The notes under the pieces are model-generated. The model saw only the letters and a list, made by a program, of their open reading frames with translations. It searched no databases and had not been told where the DNA came from. Made by a program: the position numbers and the translations under genes. Shown in pieces: positions 10,012 to 19,327 of a stretch of 64,000 bases of DNA. This DNA is from Shinella sp. PSBB067 (GTDB lineage Bacteria > Pseudomonadota > Alphaproteobacteria > Rhizobiales > Rhizobiaceae): positions 4,269,001-4,333,000 of the forward strand of contig NZ_CP069303.1 in assembly GCF_016839145.1 (NCBI RefSeq). Reading direction: 5' to 3'. The number at the start of each line of letters is the position of its first letter. Position 1 is the first letter of the stretch.

Positions 10012-11322
10012 TCAGCTCTCGCGGAACGCGCGGTTCATCTGGTCCATGAGGGGCTTGATGAAGTAGGAGGCGACGGAGCGCTCGCCGGTCGTGATGAAGG
10101 TTTCCACCGGCATGCCGGGAACGAGCGTCACGGCGCCGAGGCGGGCATATTCGGCCTCGCTGATCGCGATGCGGGCGGTGTAGAAGGAAACGCCGGTCTT
10201 CTCGTCGACCGTCACATCGGCGGAAACGCGCTCGACGGTGCCCGCGATCTCCGGCGTGGTCTTCTGGCTGAATGCGGAGAAGCGCAGGACCGCACGCTGG
10301 CCGACGAAGATCTGGTCGATGTCCTGCGGCTGCACCTTGGCCTCCACCACGAGCTTGTCGACACGCGGCACGATCATCATGACGGGCTCGCCCGGGGCGA
10401 TGACGCCGCCCACCGTATGCACCGACATCTGATGCACGATTCCGCTCTGCGGGGCGATGATGTCGACGCGCTTCAACTGGTCCTCGGCGGCGATCCGGCG
10501 CTCGGCATATTCGCCTATGCGCGCGTCCATCTCGCGCAGGTCGCTTCCCACCTCCTCGGCCCATTGCTCATCGACCTGGATGATCTGGAGAGAAGTCTCG
10601 GCCATCTTCTCGCGAACGCCCGCGATACCGGCCGTCAGCCGGCCGATCTCGCCGTCGGCATCGGTCGTCTGGCGCTTCAAGGCCGTCAGGCGACTCCTGT
10701 CCGTCAGGCCCTGGTCGTGCAGGCGCATGTAGCGGTCGAGTTCTTCCTCGATCAGGCTTCTTTCCTGCTGGCTGGCGGCGCGCTCGGCCTCCATGCCGCG
10801 GATCTCGTCGTGAAACTGCTCTATCCGGCGCTCGAGCTGCTTCTTCTTGCTCTCGCGCACGTCCCTGCGGCTCTCGTAGAGGCGCTGCTCGGCGGCGAGC
10901 ATGTCGGCGATCTCCGGCTCGTGCTTGCGGGCGAGCAGCGTATCGGGGAAGAGCACGCGTGCGTGCCTGCTGCGCTCGCTCTCCAGCCGGGCCTTGCGCG
11001 CCGCGAACTGGTCGAGGCTCTTCAGGATGATCTGCAGGTTCGCCTTGGTCATCGTTGCGTCGAGCCGCATGACGACGTCGCCTGCCTCGACGGGATCGCC
11101 GTTGCGCACGAGGAGGTCGCTGACCACCCCGCCGACGGGATGCTGTACCTTCTTCAGGCTGCTTTCGACGACGATCGATCCCGGCGCGATCACCGCGCCG
11201 ACGATTTCCGTGGCCGCCGCCCATCCGCCGATGCCGCCGACGAGCAAGGCGAAGGCGAGGGTACCGATCCCGATATGCAGTCTGATGGAGCGTTGCAGGC
11301 TGTGCCAGTCATCGGTTTTCAT
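10012..11322 (-). CDS. Type I secretion membrane-fusion protein, HlyD/PrtE family
   Basis: A 436-residue periplasmic adaptor. One N-terminal TM helix (residues about 18-40) anchors it; then a lipoyl/barrel-sandwich half (VQHPVGGVVSDLLVRNGDPV), a long coiled coil (about 95-285, rich in E, R, Q and L), the second lipoyl half (IIAPQSGIVHQMSVHTVGG) and a C-terminal beta-barrel. It links the inner-membrane ABC protein to a TolC-like channel, which is not encoded here. Its start overlaps the stop of the ABC gene by 4 bp (ATGA). The RTX protein encoded at 13173-19106 is the likely substrate. Confidence 0.92.
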   Translation of the reverse strand: MKTDDWHSLQRSIRLHIGIGTLAFALLVGGIGGWAAATEIVGAVIAPGSIVVESSLKKVQHPVGGVVSDLLVRNGDPVEAGDVVMRLDATMTKANLQIILKSLDQFAARKARLESERSRHARVLFPDTLLARKHEPEIADMLAAEQRLYESRRDVRESKKKQLERRIEQFHDEIRGMEAERAASQQERSLIEEELDRYMRLHDQGLTDRSRLTALKRQTTDADGEIGRLTAGIAGVREKMAETSLQIIQVDEQWAEEVGSDLREMDARIGEYAERRIAAEDQLKRVDIIAPQSGIVHQMSVHTVGGVIAPGEPVMMIVPRVDKLVVEAKVQPQDIDQIFVGQRAVLRFSAFSQKTTPEIAGTVERVSADVTVDEKTGVSFYTARIAISEAEYARLGAVTLVPGMPVETFITTGERSVASYFIKPLMDQMNRAFRES

Positions 11323-13067
11323 GCGTTTGCCGCCTCTGCGTTCTGGACGACCTTCAGGGCGCCCGTTTGCCTCAGGACCTTCGACAGGACCTCTTCCTTC
11401 GGGCCGAAGGCCTGCTGGCGCCCGGCCAGAAGCATCAGCACCTTGTCGACAGCGAGCAGCGCGCTCGGACGGTGCGCGATGACGACGACGATGCCGCCGC
11501 GCTCGCGCACGCCGAGGATCGCCGACGTCAGGGCGTCCTCGCCCTCCGCGTCGAGGTTCGAATTGGGTTCGTCGAGGATGACCAGGAACGGCCTGCCGTA
11601 GAGCGCGCGGGCGAGCGCCACGCGCTGCTTCTGTCCGGCCGAGAGCTGGCGGCCATGTTCGCCGACCTCGGTGGAATAGCCCTCGGGCAGGCCGACGATA
11701 AGATCGTGCACGCGCGCCGCACGCGCGGCCTCGATGACATCCTCCGCGCGCGCGGCGGGATCGAAGGACGCTATGTTCTCCGCTACCGTCCCGTCCATCA
11801 GTTCGATGGCCTGCGGCATGAAGCCGATATGGCGGGCCATCGCCTCAACCGGCCACTGGTCCAGGGTCGCGCCGTCCAGCCGCAGCGTGCCGCGTGCCGG
11901 CCGCCACAGGCCGACGAGGACCCGGGCGAGCGAGCTCTTGCCCGAGCCGCTGGGGCCGATGATGCCGAGCCCGGTACCCGCTTCGAGGTTGAAGGAAACA
12001 TCCTGCAGGACGGCTTCCTTCGCCTCCGGCGGCACGACGCTGATGCGTTCGGCATTGAGTGCCGCCTTCGGCGCCGGAAGGTCGAGCCGCCTTGCGGCCG
12101 GCGGCAGCATGACGAGCATCTTCTGCAGCCGTGCCCGGCTCTGCCGTGCGGCGACGAAGCCCTTCCAGTTGGCGAGGGCGAGGTCGACGGGAGCGAGCGC
12201 GCGGGCGGAAAGGATCGAGCCGGCGATGATGACCCCGGGGGTCGCCTGCTCGTTGATGACGAGCCAGGCGCCGACCGCGAGAATGCCGGACTGCAAGACC
12301 ATGCGCAGGACCTTGCTGGTCACGCCGAAGCCCGAGGAGACATCGCTTGCCCGGCGCTGCGCGACGGCGAAGTTGCGGTTCTCCTCCATCCAGCGTCGCT
12401 GCAGGCGAGGGCCCATGCCCATGACAGCGATGACCTCGGCGTTGCGCCGGCCGGACTCCGCAAGCCGGCTGCGCCTTGCGGAGTGCCGGGACGCCTCGGC
12501 GACGGGATTGCGCGACGCCAGTTCCGTCAGCAGCGTGACGCCTGCGAGGATCGTCGCGCCGATGAGGACCGTCACGCCGAGCCAGAAATGGAAGGCGAAG
12601 CAGATCGCGATGTAGAACGGCAGCCAGGGCAGGTCGAACAGCGCCGTAGGGCCGCTGCCGGCAAGGAAGCTGCGCACGGTCTCGAGATCGCGCAAGGGCT
12701 GCGCCTGCCGCGCCGTCATCGGCATCGATAGTTGCAGGCCAAGCATCGCATCGAAGATGCACGGGGAAAGCGCCTGGTCGAGACGGTCGGCGATGCGCAC
12801 CAGGAGGCGGCCGCGCAGCGCGTCGAAAAGACCCTGGAAGAGATAGAGGACCACGACGAGCCCGAGCAGCGCGGCGAGCGTCGGCAGGCTGCGGCTCGGC
12901 AGGACGCGGTCGTAGACCTCCATCATGAACAGCGAGCCGGTGAGATAGAGGATGTTGACGACCGCGCTCATCAACGCGATGCCGAGGAAGGCCATGCCGC
13001 ATCCGGCAAAGACGCCCTTGAACTGGTTGTCGCTCGGGTGCTGGGAAACGGGTTGCATGTGGACCAT
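11319..13067 (-). CDS. Type I secretion ABC transporter, PrtD family
   Basis: A 582-residue half-transporter: six TM helices in residues about 20-310, then a nucleotide-binding domain with Walker A GPSGSGKSSLARVL, signature LSAGQKQRVALARAL and Walker B LVILDEPNSNLD, the last typical of PrtD/AprD-type exporters. There is no N-terminal C39 peptidase, so the substrate should carry an uncleaved C-terminal signal, as RTX proteins do. The start could be 13067 or ATG 13058; neither has a strong ribosome site. It is transcribed away from, but in the same direction as, the giant RTX gene, separated by a terminator hairpin. Confidence 0.92.
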   Translation of the reverse strand: MVHMQPVSQHPSDNQFKGVFAGCGMAFLGIALMSAVVNILYLTGSLFMMEVYDRVLPSRSLPTLAALLGLVVVLYLFQGLFDALRGRLLVRIADRLDQALSPCIFDAMLGLQLSMPMTARQAQPLRDLETVRSFLAGSGPTALFDLPWLPFYIAICFAFHFWLGVTVLIGATILAGVTLLTELASRNPVAEASRHSARRSRLAESGRRNAEVIAVMGMGPRLQRRWMEENRNFAVAQRRASDVSSGFGVTSKVLRMVLQSGILAVGAWLVINEQATPGVIIAGSILSARALAPVDLALANWKGFVAARQSRARLQKMLVMLPPAARRLDLPAPKAALNAERISVVPPEAKEAVLQDVSFNLEAGTGLGIIGPSGSGKSSLARVLVGLWRPARGTLRLDGATLDQWPVEAMARHIGFMPQAIELMDGTVAENIASFDPAARAEDVIEAARAARVHDLIVGLPEGYSTEVGEHGRQLSAGQKQRVALARALYGRPFLVILDEPNSNLDAEGEDALTSAILGVRERGGIVVVIAHRPSALLAVDKVLMLLAGRQQAFGPKEEVLSKVLRQTGALKVVQNAEAANA

Positions 13068-13139
13068 CCAGGATTACGCAGGCGTTTCAATCAGCCTTGC
13101 ATAACAAGGCAATGACAATGACGGGGATCGTGGAAGAGA

Positions 13140-13163
13140 GGGCGCACCGTCGCCGGTGCGCCC
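13140..13163 (-). terminator. Hairpin terminator after the RTX gene
   Basis: GGGCGCACCG and CGGTGCGCCC form a perfect 10-bp GC stem around TCGC, 10 bp past the RTX stop codon. On the minus strand the stem is followed by the pyrimidine-rich CTCTCTTCC rather than a clean T run, so it may be only a partial terminator that sets the RTX:exporter ratio. Confidence 0.6.
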
Positions 13164-13172
13164 CCATCCGCA

Positions 13173-16100
13173 TCAGGCGAAGCGGAAGTCGTCGATGGCG
13201 AAGTCCGCGACCTTCACGCCGTGGAAGGTGATGGACGAGCCGTCGTCGAAGGCGATCTGCGCTCCGTGCTCGCCGTCGGTCAGCGCTCCCGAGGAGAGGA
13301 GAGCCTGGTAGTCGGCGAAATCGTCCTTCGAGAGCTGGACGACATCGCCGCCCTGCTCGCCCGCCTGGAAGTCCAGCACGGTGTCGCGTCCGTCACCGGA
13401 AGCGAAGATGAACGTATCGTTGCCCGCGCCACCGGTGAGGACATCGTTGCCGGCACCGCCGCGCAGCGTGTCGTTGCCTTCGCCGCCGAACAACTGGTCG
13501 TTGCCCGCGCCGCCGGAGAGCACGTCATTGCCCTCTCCGCCCATCAGCACGTCGTTGCCGGCACCGCCCTCGACCACGTCGTCGCCGTCGCCGGCGATCA
13601 CCCGGTCGTTTCCGGCTCCTGCGTCGATCAGGTCGTTGCCGCCGCCGGCCAGGATCGTGTCGTTGCCGTTGCCGGCCTCGATCATGTCCTTGCCTTCGCT
13701 GGCCACGAGCACGTCGTTGCCGTCGCTGCCGGTGACGATGTTGTACTCGGTGTAGCCGTCGATGGTGAGCGTCGCCGTGCCGGTCGATTCACCGCCCTGT
13801 GCGTCGCGCACGGTGTAGGTGACGGTCACGACCGCCGCCTCGCCGTCCTGCAATGCCGTAAAGGCGACCGAGGGATCGGCGACGAGCTTGCCGTCGACGA
13901 TGGAGAAGGCCGAAGCCGCCGCGTCGTTGGAGATGGCAAGACCCGCGACGGCGGTGACGGCGAAGCCGACGAGCGTGAGGCTGTCACCCTCGACATCCGT
14001 GTCATTGGCGACGAGGTCGAAGGTCGCGGTCTCGTTTTCCAGCACGCGGCCGGTATCGGCGACGGCCACCGGCGCATCGTTGACCGGGCGGACATTGACG
14101 GTGACCGTGCTTTCGCTGGTGCCGCCCTTGCCGTCCGAGACGAGGACCGTGAAGCTGTCCGTCCCGTTGGCGTCGGCATTCGGGCTATAGGTCCAGGCGC
14201 CCGTCGCTGCGTCGAGCTGCAGCGTGCCGCGTGCCGGGCCCGCACCTTCCTTGACGGAGAAGGTGAGCGCGTCGCCGTCGATGTCGCTCGCCGGGATGGT
14301 GCCGGTGAGCGGCGTGTCCTCGTCGGTTTCCACCGACTGCGGACCGGAGACCGGGGCGTCGTTGACCGGCTTCACCGTGAAGGAGGCCTGAGCCTCGCTC
14401 TTGCCGCCGCGGCCATCGCTGACCTCGTAGGTGAACGAGGCCGTGCCGTTGAAGTCGGCCGCCGGGGTGAAGCGGATGCCGCCGTCCTCGATGACCGCCG
14501 TGCCGCCGACGACCGACGAGACGCCGACCACGGAAAGCTGGTCGAGGTCGGCATCCGTGTCGTTCGCGGTGAGGCTTGCGAACGGGATGAGGAAGGAGGC
14601 CGCATCCTCGTTGATGGCCGTGAGCGTGTCCGCCGCGGCGACCGGGCCGCGGTTGACGAGGCCGTTCACGATGCCGGCGCGGCTCAGCACCGTGCCGTCG
14701 GCGAAGGTGATGAGTTCGACGCCGCCATCGGCGAGCTGTCCCTTGAGCAGGATCGTCTGGCCGTTGGCGAATGCGACTTCCACCGCATCGCCGACCTTGT
14801 GCAGCACCGCCTGGTCACGGTCGATGTCGTGAAGAACCAGCACGTCCTGGTCGCCCGCGGTGGCAGCCGTCTCGACGATCTCGTCGTTTCCGTCGCCCAT
14901 GCCGTAGACATAGGTGTCGGAACCATCGCCGCCGATGAGAAGATCGTTGCCTGCGCCGCCTTCGATGACGTCGTTGCCGAGGCCGCCGGCAACGACGTCG
15001 TCGCCGTCATTGCCCATCAGCACATCGTCTCCGGCTCCGCCGAAGATGCTGTCGCGGCCGGCACCGCCCAGCACCGTGTCGTTGCCGTCGCCGGCATCGA
15101 TGCGGTCGTCGCCGCCGTTGCCGAGGATGGTGTCGTTGCCGCCGAGGCCGTAGATCGTCTCGTCGGCATCCGTGCCGGCAAGCACGTCACGGCCGCTGGT
15201 GCCGTTGACGACATGGCCGCCTTCGAGGCCCGAGGTCAGGTCGACCACGGTGAGATTGTCGAAGGACAGGCCGGCATTGCCCCAGGAGTAGAGGCCGAAC
15301 GTGCCGGCATCCAGACCGCGGTCGCCGACCGGATAGGCGAACAAGGCCTCGTCATTGAGATAGGCCGTGATCTTGTCGCCGACGACCTCGAGGCGCAGCT
15401 TCATCGGCTGGCCCGGCTCGTACTTGCCCGGCACCTGCGCGAGGATTTCCTCGACGCCGTCCTTCATCCGCACGAGGTTGAAGATGCTTCCGGCACCGTT
15501 GCTGGGGCTGCGGTCGAGGATGCCGTCGGCATCGAGCTCCAGCTTGTAGTAGTTCTTGGCGTCCTTGTAGCGGAAGAGGAAGCCGAGGCCGTCCTTGTCC
15601 GGCGTCTCGATGGTCGCCTCGATCGCATAGTCGGTCCAGCGCAGCGCCGCCGGATCGTTGTAGAGGGCATAGGTGCCGAGGCGCAGGACATTGACCCCGT
15701 CGCCCAGCGGGCTCCAGCCGCGTTTCCAGTAGTCGGACGAGGTGGCGCCGGTCCAGGTCAGTTCACGGCTGGCAAGCTCGGTCGTCTGTACCAGCTTGCC
15801 GTTATCAAGCACCCATTCCGATTGCTTGCCGTCGGCGCCCTTGCCGCCGAACTCGCCCTCGTCGACGATGGTGAAGCGCGACAGCGCATCCGCCGACGAG
15901 AAGTCCTCGTTGACGAGGATCTTGCTGCGGTCGACAACGGTGACGTCCACGCGGTCGGTGGAGGTCGTGCCGTCCGCATCGGTGACGGTCAGCAGGAGCT
16001 TGTTGACGCCGGTGTCGAGATCGACGGTCGCCGTCTTGCCGGTCGCGATGACGTTTCCGGCAAGGTCGGTCCAGACATAGCTGACCAGCGCCTTGTTGCC

Positions 16101-19100
16101 GAAGGAGCCGGAGGCGTCGAGCGTGGCGAGCGCCTTGCCGTTGCCGTCGGTGTCGTAGAGCCGCTGGTCGATGCCGGCCTTGGCGGTGGCGGCCACCTTC
16201 GTCACGGCGATGTCGTCGAAGACCGAGCTGCGCTGGCCGCTGGAATAGACGCCGACCGTGCCGCCGGAAAGCGGCGAGGCATCGACGACAGGACCGGCGA
16301 AGACGTTCTTGTCACCAAGGAAGACGTTGATCGTGTTGCCGGTGACGGCCACGAGCAGCGGGATTTCCATGTTGTAGGGCGAGCCTTCGTTGACGGAGGC
16401 AAGCACCGTCTCGACGCCGTCGACGACCTTCACGAGCTGGCGGCGGTTCGTCTCGCCGTCGAGCGTGAAGCGATAGTGGTTCTTGGCGTCCTGATAGTAG
16501 AAGAGCACGCCGATCGTGTCGTTGTCGAGCTGGGTCAGCGTCGTCTCGAAGACGTAATCGGACCAGCCGGTCGAGCCGGAACCGGTGTAGACCAGCTTGT
16601 TGCCGGCCGCATCGCTCTGGTCGAAGAGGGCCGCTTCCGGCGCGGCAAGGCCGTCCGTCGTGGACTGACGCGAGAAGACGGTGCCCTTCAGCAGGAAGTT
16701 GCCCGTCGCCCCGTTCGTGCCGCCGACATCCGTCGACCAGTCATCGGCATTGCCGTCGTTGAAGGTCTCGACGAGCAGCGTGCGGTCGCCGCGCACGATC
16801 ACGTCGACCGTGTCGGTCGACTTGACGCCGTTGACGTCCGTGGCCGTGAGCGTCAGCTTGTGCTTGCCGAGGTCGAGCTTGGCGGTTGCGTCCTTGCCTT
16901 CGGCGACGACGTCGCCGTTCTCGTCCGTCCAGACCCACGAGGTGACGTTGCCGGGCAGCATCGACCTTGCGCCGGAGAGGGCGACATCGGCAAGGGCCGC
17001 GCCCGAGGGAGCGTCCGCCACGATGTCGTCGCCGGCATCGGCCATGGCACGGGCAACGCCGCCGCCGACATTGACGTTCTCGAAGACTTCCTGATGGCCG
17101 CGGTAGTAGCCGGTCAGACCGTCACGGTCGAGTTCCGGCTTGCTGCGGAAGCCGTCCAGATAGTCGTCGAAGCCGGTGAAGTAGGTCTCCGTCGTGATGC
17201 GGTTGTTGTCGGGGTCGATGGTGACGAGGCGGATCGCGCCGTTGCCGCCGTTGCTGCCCTTGCTCTCGTCGCCGTTGCCGGTGATCTCGCGCGACACGCC
17301 GTTCTGGTAGTTCACCAGGAACTGGAAGACCGGCTCGCCATACTGGTTGTAGGTGATATCGGTTTCCGCGCCGTCGCCGAAGATGTGGCCGGAGAAGGTC
17401 ATGACGATGTTGGGATAACGAGCGAGCAGCTCGCGCGAGACATATTCGCCGTCATTGGCGCCGGCCTGGTCGGTGCGCATGCCGTAGTCGTAGCCGGCGC
17501 CCTCGTCGTAGAGCGGCAGGGCGAGGTTGTCCTGGCGGCCGGCATAGCTCGTCAGCGAGTGGGTGGCGAGCATCACGCGGTAGTCCGGGTGGGCCTCGAT
17601 CACGTCGCCCGCCCAGCGGATCACGTCGTCGCGCGGGCCGAATTCCAGCGAGATCGACAGCCATTTCGTGCCGTCGGGCGCGGTGAACGTGCTGTAGGTG
17701 TTGCGCGCGCTCATCAGCTCCTGGTCATAGGAGCCGCCGAACGTGTCGGGGTTGGTCGCCTTCTGCTTGTCCGGCGAGAAGCGGCTGTCGAGATAGTTCG
17801 ACGAGTGATTGGCGGCGTTGCCGCTGCTTCCCTGGTCATGGTTGCCCGGCAGGAGGGCGTAGGGGATCTTGCCGTCCAGCTTGCGCAGGGCCGCCTCGGC
17901 GATGTCCCACTGGCTGGACTGGTTGGTCTGCGTGATGTCGCCCACATGGGTCATGAAGACGATGTTATGGCTGTCGCGGTTGTCGACCAGCCATTGCGTC
18001 ATGTCGGCGAAGAAGTGCTTGATGCCGTCGTTCGACGTGTAGTCCTGCGTGTCCGGGAAGACGGCAATCGTATAGGCGTTCGGCCCGGCGACGCGCACGC
18101 GGAAGTCGTCCGTCACGGAATTGCCGGCCGCGTCCGTCGCGGTCACGCGGACATCCGAGTGGCCGAGTTCGGCGAAGTCGAGCACCAGCTTGTTGCCGTC
18201 GGTCAGGGTGGCCGTCACGACGTCGCCGTTCTTGTTCTGGACGGTGTAGGTCAGGCCTTCGCCCGAGAAATGCTGGGAAAGGTCGATCGTGGCGTTTTCC
18301 GCATCCGGGGTGACCATCATGTCCTTGATGGCGACGGTCTTCACGACCGCGTCCGGATCGGTGGTCGGCTCCTGGCCGACCTGCGGCACGCCGGCGGCGT
18401 CCGGCGTCGTGGTGGTCGGCGTGGTGCCCTTGCCCGAAAGCGTGCCCTGGCCGAATTCGGCTGTCACGGAACCCTGGCCGAAGCGGAATTCCGTGCCGTT
18501 GTGCTGCAGCGCGTCGGACTTGAAATCGTCCGGGACGATGCCGCCGGGACGGGCCTTGCCCAGCACGGAAAGCTCATCGCCGGACAGCACCTTCTCGATG
18601 AACAGGAAGCTGCCGAGATAGCCGGAGGAGGTTTCGCCGTCATTGTCGGAGAAGATCAGGAAGCCGTTGGACTTGTCGATGGTGAAGCGCGCGGCCAGCG
18701 AGCCGGTCATCTTCTGCGCGGCGATGAATTCGCCGTTGACGTATTTGCTCATGGTGACGGAGCCGTCGCTGCCCTTCTCGATCGTGAGGCCCACGCGGTT
18801 CCACGCATCGAGGTTGGCGGCACCGCGATAGTCGCTGTTGATGCCGAGGCCGAAGCTGCCGCCGGCGACATTGCCGAAGATGTCGGCGTCGTTGCTGTTG
18901 GAGGTGTCCGTCTGCAGGAACGGGATCCAGCCGCTCGACGTGCCGGACGACGGGAAGTACACGTCGTAGACGAGGCTGTAGGAGGATACGGTGCCCGTGC
19001 CGCCCGGCGTGACCAGCAGGCCCTGCTGCTTGCCGAGGCGAGGGATGGAGAGGAGCCAGTCGTCGGAAGACTGGATCGGCGTTGTGAGATTGGTGGAGGA

Positions 19101-19106
19101 CGTCAT
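13173..19106 (-). CDS. Giant secreted RTX protein with calcineurin-like phosphoesterase domain
   Basis: 1977 residues, starting MTSSTNLTTPIQSSDDWLLS; the ATG at 19106 has GAAGG upstream, and the longer frame to 19217 adds a non-homologous N-terminus. Approximate order: LamG-like lectin fold (20-190); Ig-like linker; metallophosphoesterase (340-600) with motifs FPDTQ, THVGD, LPGNHDQG, ATHSL and SGHIF; PKD-like beta-sandwich; two similar concanavalin-type modules (about 790-980 and 1050-1260) separated by another PKD-like unit; first RTX block of GGxGxDxxx nonapeptides (1310-1405); three cadherin-like repeats (1480-1775, each ending VKPVNDAPV or similar); second RTX block (1800-1910); acidic C-terminal secretion region. 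Secretion is probably through the adjacent type I exporter, with folding in external calcium. It probably hydrolyses phosphate esters outside the cell, possibly bound to polysaccharide. The first metal motif is DxQ rather than DxH. Confidence 0.9.
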   Translation of the reverse strand: MTSSTNLTTPIQSSDDWLLSIPRLGKQQGLLVTPGGTGTVSSYSLVYDVYFPSSGTSSGWIPFLQTDTSNSNDADIFGNVAGGSFGLGINSDYRGAANLDAWNRVGLTIEKGSDGSVTMSKYVNGEFIAAQKMTGSLAARFTIDKSNGFLIFSDNDGETSSGYLGSFLFIEKVLSGDELSVLGKARPGGIVPDDFKSDALQHNGTEFRFGQGSVTAEFGQGTLSGKGTTPTTTTPDAAGVPQVGQEPTTDPDAVVKTVAIKDMMVTPDAENATIDLSQHFSGEGLTYTVQNKNGDVVTATLTDGNKLVLDFAELGHSDVRVTATDAAGNSVTDDFRVRVAGPNAYTIAVFPDTQDYTSNDGIKHFFADMTQWLVDNRDSHNIVFMTHVGDITQTNQSSQWDIAEAALRKLDGKIPYALLPGNHDQGSSGNAANHSSNYLDSRFSPDKQKATNPDTFGGSYDQELMSARNTYSTFTAPDGTKWLSISLEFGPRDDVIRWAGDVIEAHPDYRVMLATHSLTSYAGRQDNLALPLYDEGAGYDYGMRTDQAGANDGEYVSRELLARYPNIVMTFSGHIFGDGAETDITYNQYGEPVFQFLVNYQNGVSREITGNGDESKGSNGGNGAIRLVTIDPDNNRITTETYFTGFDDYLDGFRSKPELDRDGLTGYYRGHQEVFENVNVGGGVARAMADAGDDIVADAPSGAALADVALSGARSMLPGNVTSWVWTDENGDVVAEGKDATAKLDLGKHKLTLTATDVNGVKSTDTVDVIVRGDRTLLVETFNDGNADDWSTDVGGTNGATGNFLLKGTVFSRQSTTDGLAAPEAALFDQSDAAGNKLVYTGSGSTGWSDYVFETTLTQLDNDTIGVLFYYQDAKNHYRFTLDGETNRRQLVKVVDGVETVLASVNEGSPYNMEIPLLVAVTGNTINVFLGDKNVFAGPVVDASPLSGGTVGVYSSGQRSSVFDDIAVTKVAATAKAGIDQRLYDTDGNGKALATLDASGSFGNKALVSYVWTDLAGNVIATGKTATVDLDTGVNKLLLTVTDADGTTSTDRVDVTVVDRSKILVNEDFSSADALSRFTIVDEGEFGGKGADGKQSEWVLDNGKLVQTTELASRELTWTGATSSDYWKRGWSPLGDGVNVLRLGTYALYNDPAALRWTDYAIEATIETPDKDGLGFLFRYKDAKNYYKLELDADGILDRSPSNGAGSIFNLVRMKDGVEEILAQVPGKYEPGQPMKLRLEVVGDKITAYLNDEALFAYPVGDRGLDAGTFGLYSWGNAGLSFDNLTVVDLTSGLEGGHVVNGTSGRDVLAGTDADETIYGLGGNDTILGNGGDDRIDAGDGNDTVLGGAGRDSIFGGAGDDVLMGNDGDDVVAGGLGNDVIEGGAGNDLLIGGDGSDTYVYGMGDGNDEIVETAATAGDQDVLVLHDIDRDQAVLHKVGDAVEVAFANGQTILLKGQLADGGVELITFADGTVLSRAGIVNGLVNRGPVAAADTLTAINEDAASFLIPFASLTANDTDADLDQLSVVGVSSVVGGTAVIEDGGIRFTPAADFNGTASFTYEVSDGRGGKSEAQASFTVKPVNDAPVSGPQSVETDEDTPLTGTIPASDIDGDALTFSVKEGAGPARGTLQLDAATGAWTYSPNADANGTDSFTVLVSDGKGGTSESTVTVNVRPVNDAPVAVADTGRVLENETATFDLVANDTDVEGDSLTLVGFAVTAVAGLAISNDAAASAFSIVDGKLVADPSVAFTALQDGEAAVVTVTYTVRDAQGGESTGTATLTIDGYTEYNIVTGSDGNDVLVASEGKDMIEAGNGNDTILAGGGNDLIDAGAGNDRVIAGDGDDVVEGGAGNDVLMGGEGNDVLSGGAGNDQLFGGEGNDTLRGGAGNDVLTGGAGNDTFIFASGDGRDTVLDFQAGEQGGDVVQLSKDDFADYQALLSSGALTDGEHGAQIAFDDGSSITFHGVKVADFAIDDFRFA

Positions 19107-19183
19107 GTCGGCCTTCTCTCTGAGGTGAAACGGGGTCGGCTCGATGCCGCGCCTTACCGTTAGAGAATGGCCTTGCAGGCCGA

Positions 19184-19201
19184 ATGACAGTTCCTTAACA
19201 A
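19184..19201 (-). promoter_or_regulatory. Candidate Pho box upstream of the RTX phosphoesterase
   Basis: On the minus strand TTGTTAA-GGAA-CTGTCAT shows two heptamers in the 11-bp spacing of PhoB sites; the second is a perfect consensus half (CTGTCAT), the first matches 4 of 7. It lies about 80 bp before the RTX start codon. One perfect half can occur by chance, so this is tentative. Confidence 0.3.
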
Positions 19202-19327
19202 ATCGTTTACCGGCCATAGCGATTTCCGATGGCTGCCATCGGATTCGTCATCTGCCTGTCAGCATCCACCCGAATATTCCCACCCGCGGCCCGAACGGCC
19301 CTCGTTCTGTCAATAGAAGCGGATGCG

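Noticed and set aside
13380-15180. Short tandem DNA repeats that could be taken for a CRISPR array or minisatellite
   Set aside because: The period is 27 bases (nine codons) without unique spacers, and the repeats encode RTX calcium-binding nonapeptides in frame.
13221-19163. An uninterrupted 1980-codon open frame on the plus strand
   Set aside because: It is exactly antisense to the RTX phosphoesterase gene. Its translation is dominated by V, A, E, G and R with repeated motifs that mirror the GGxGxDxxx repeats, and has no signal or domain. The minus-strand product has coherent domains and a good start.
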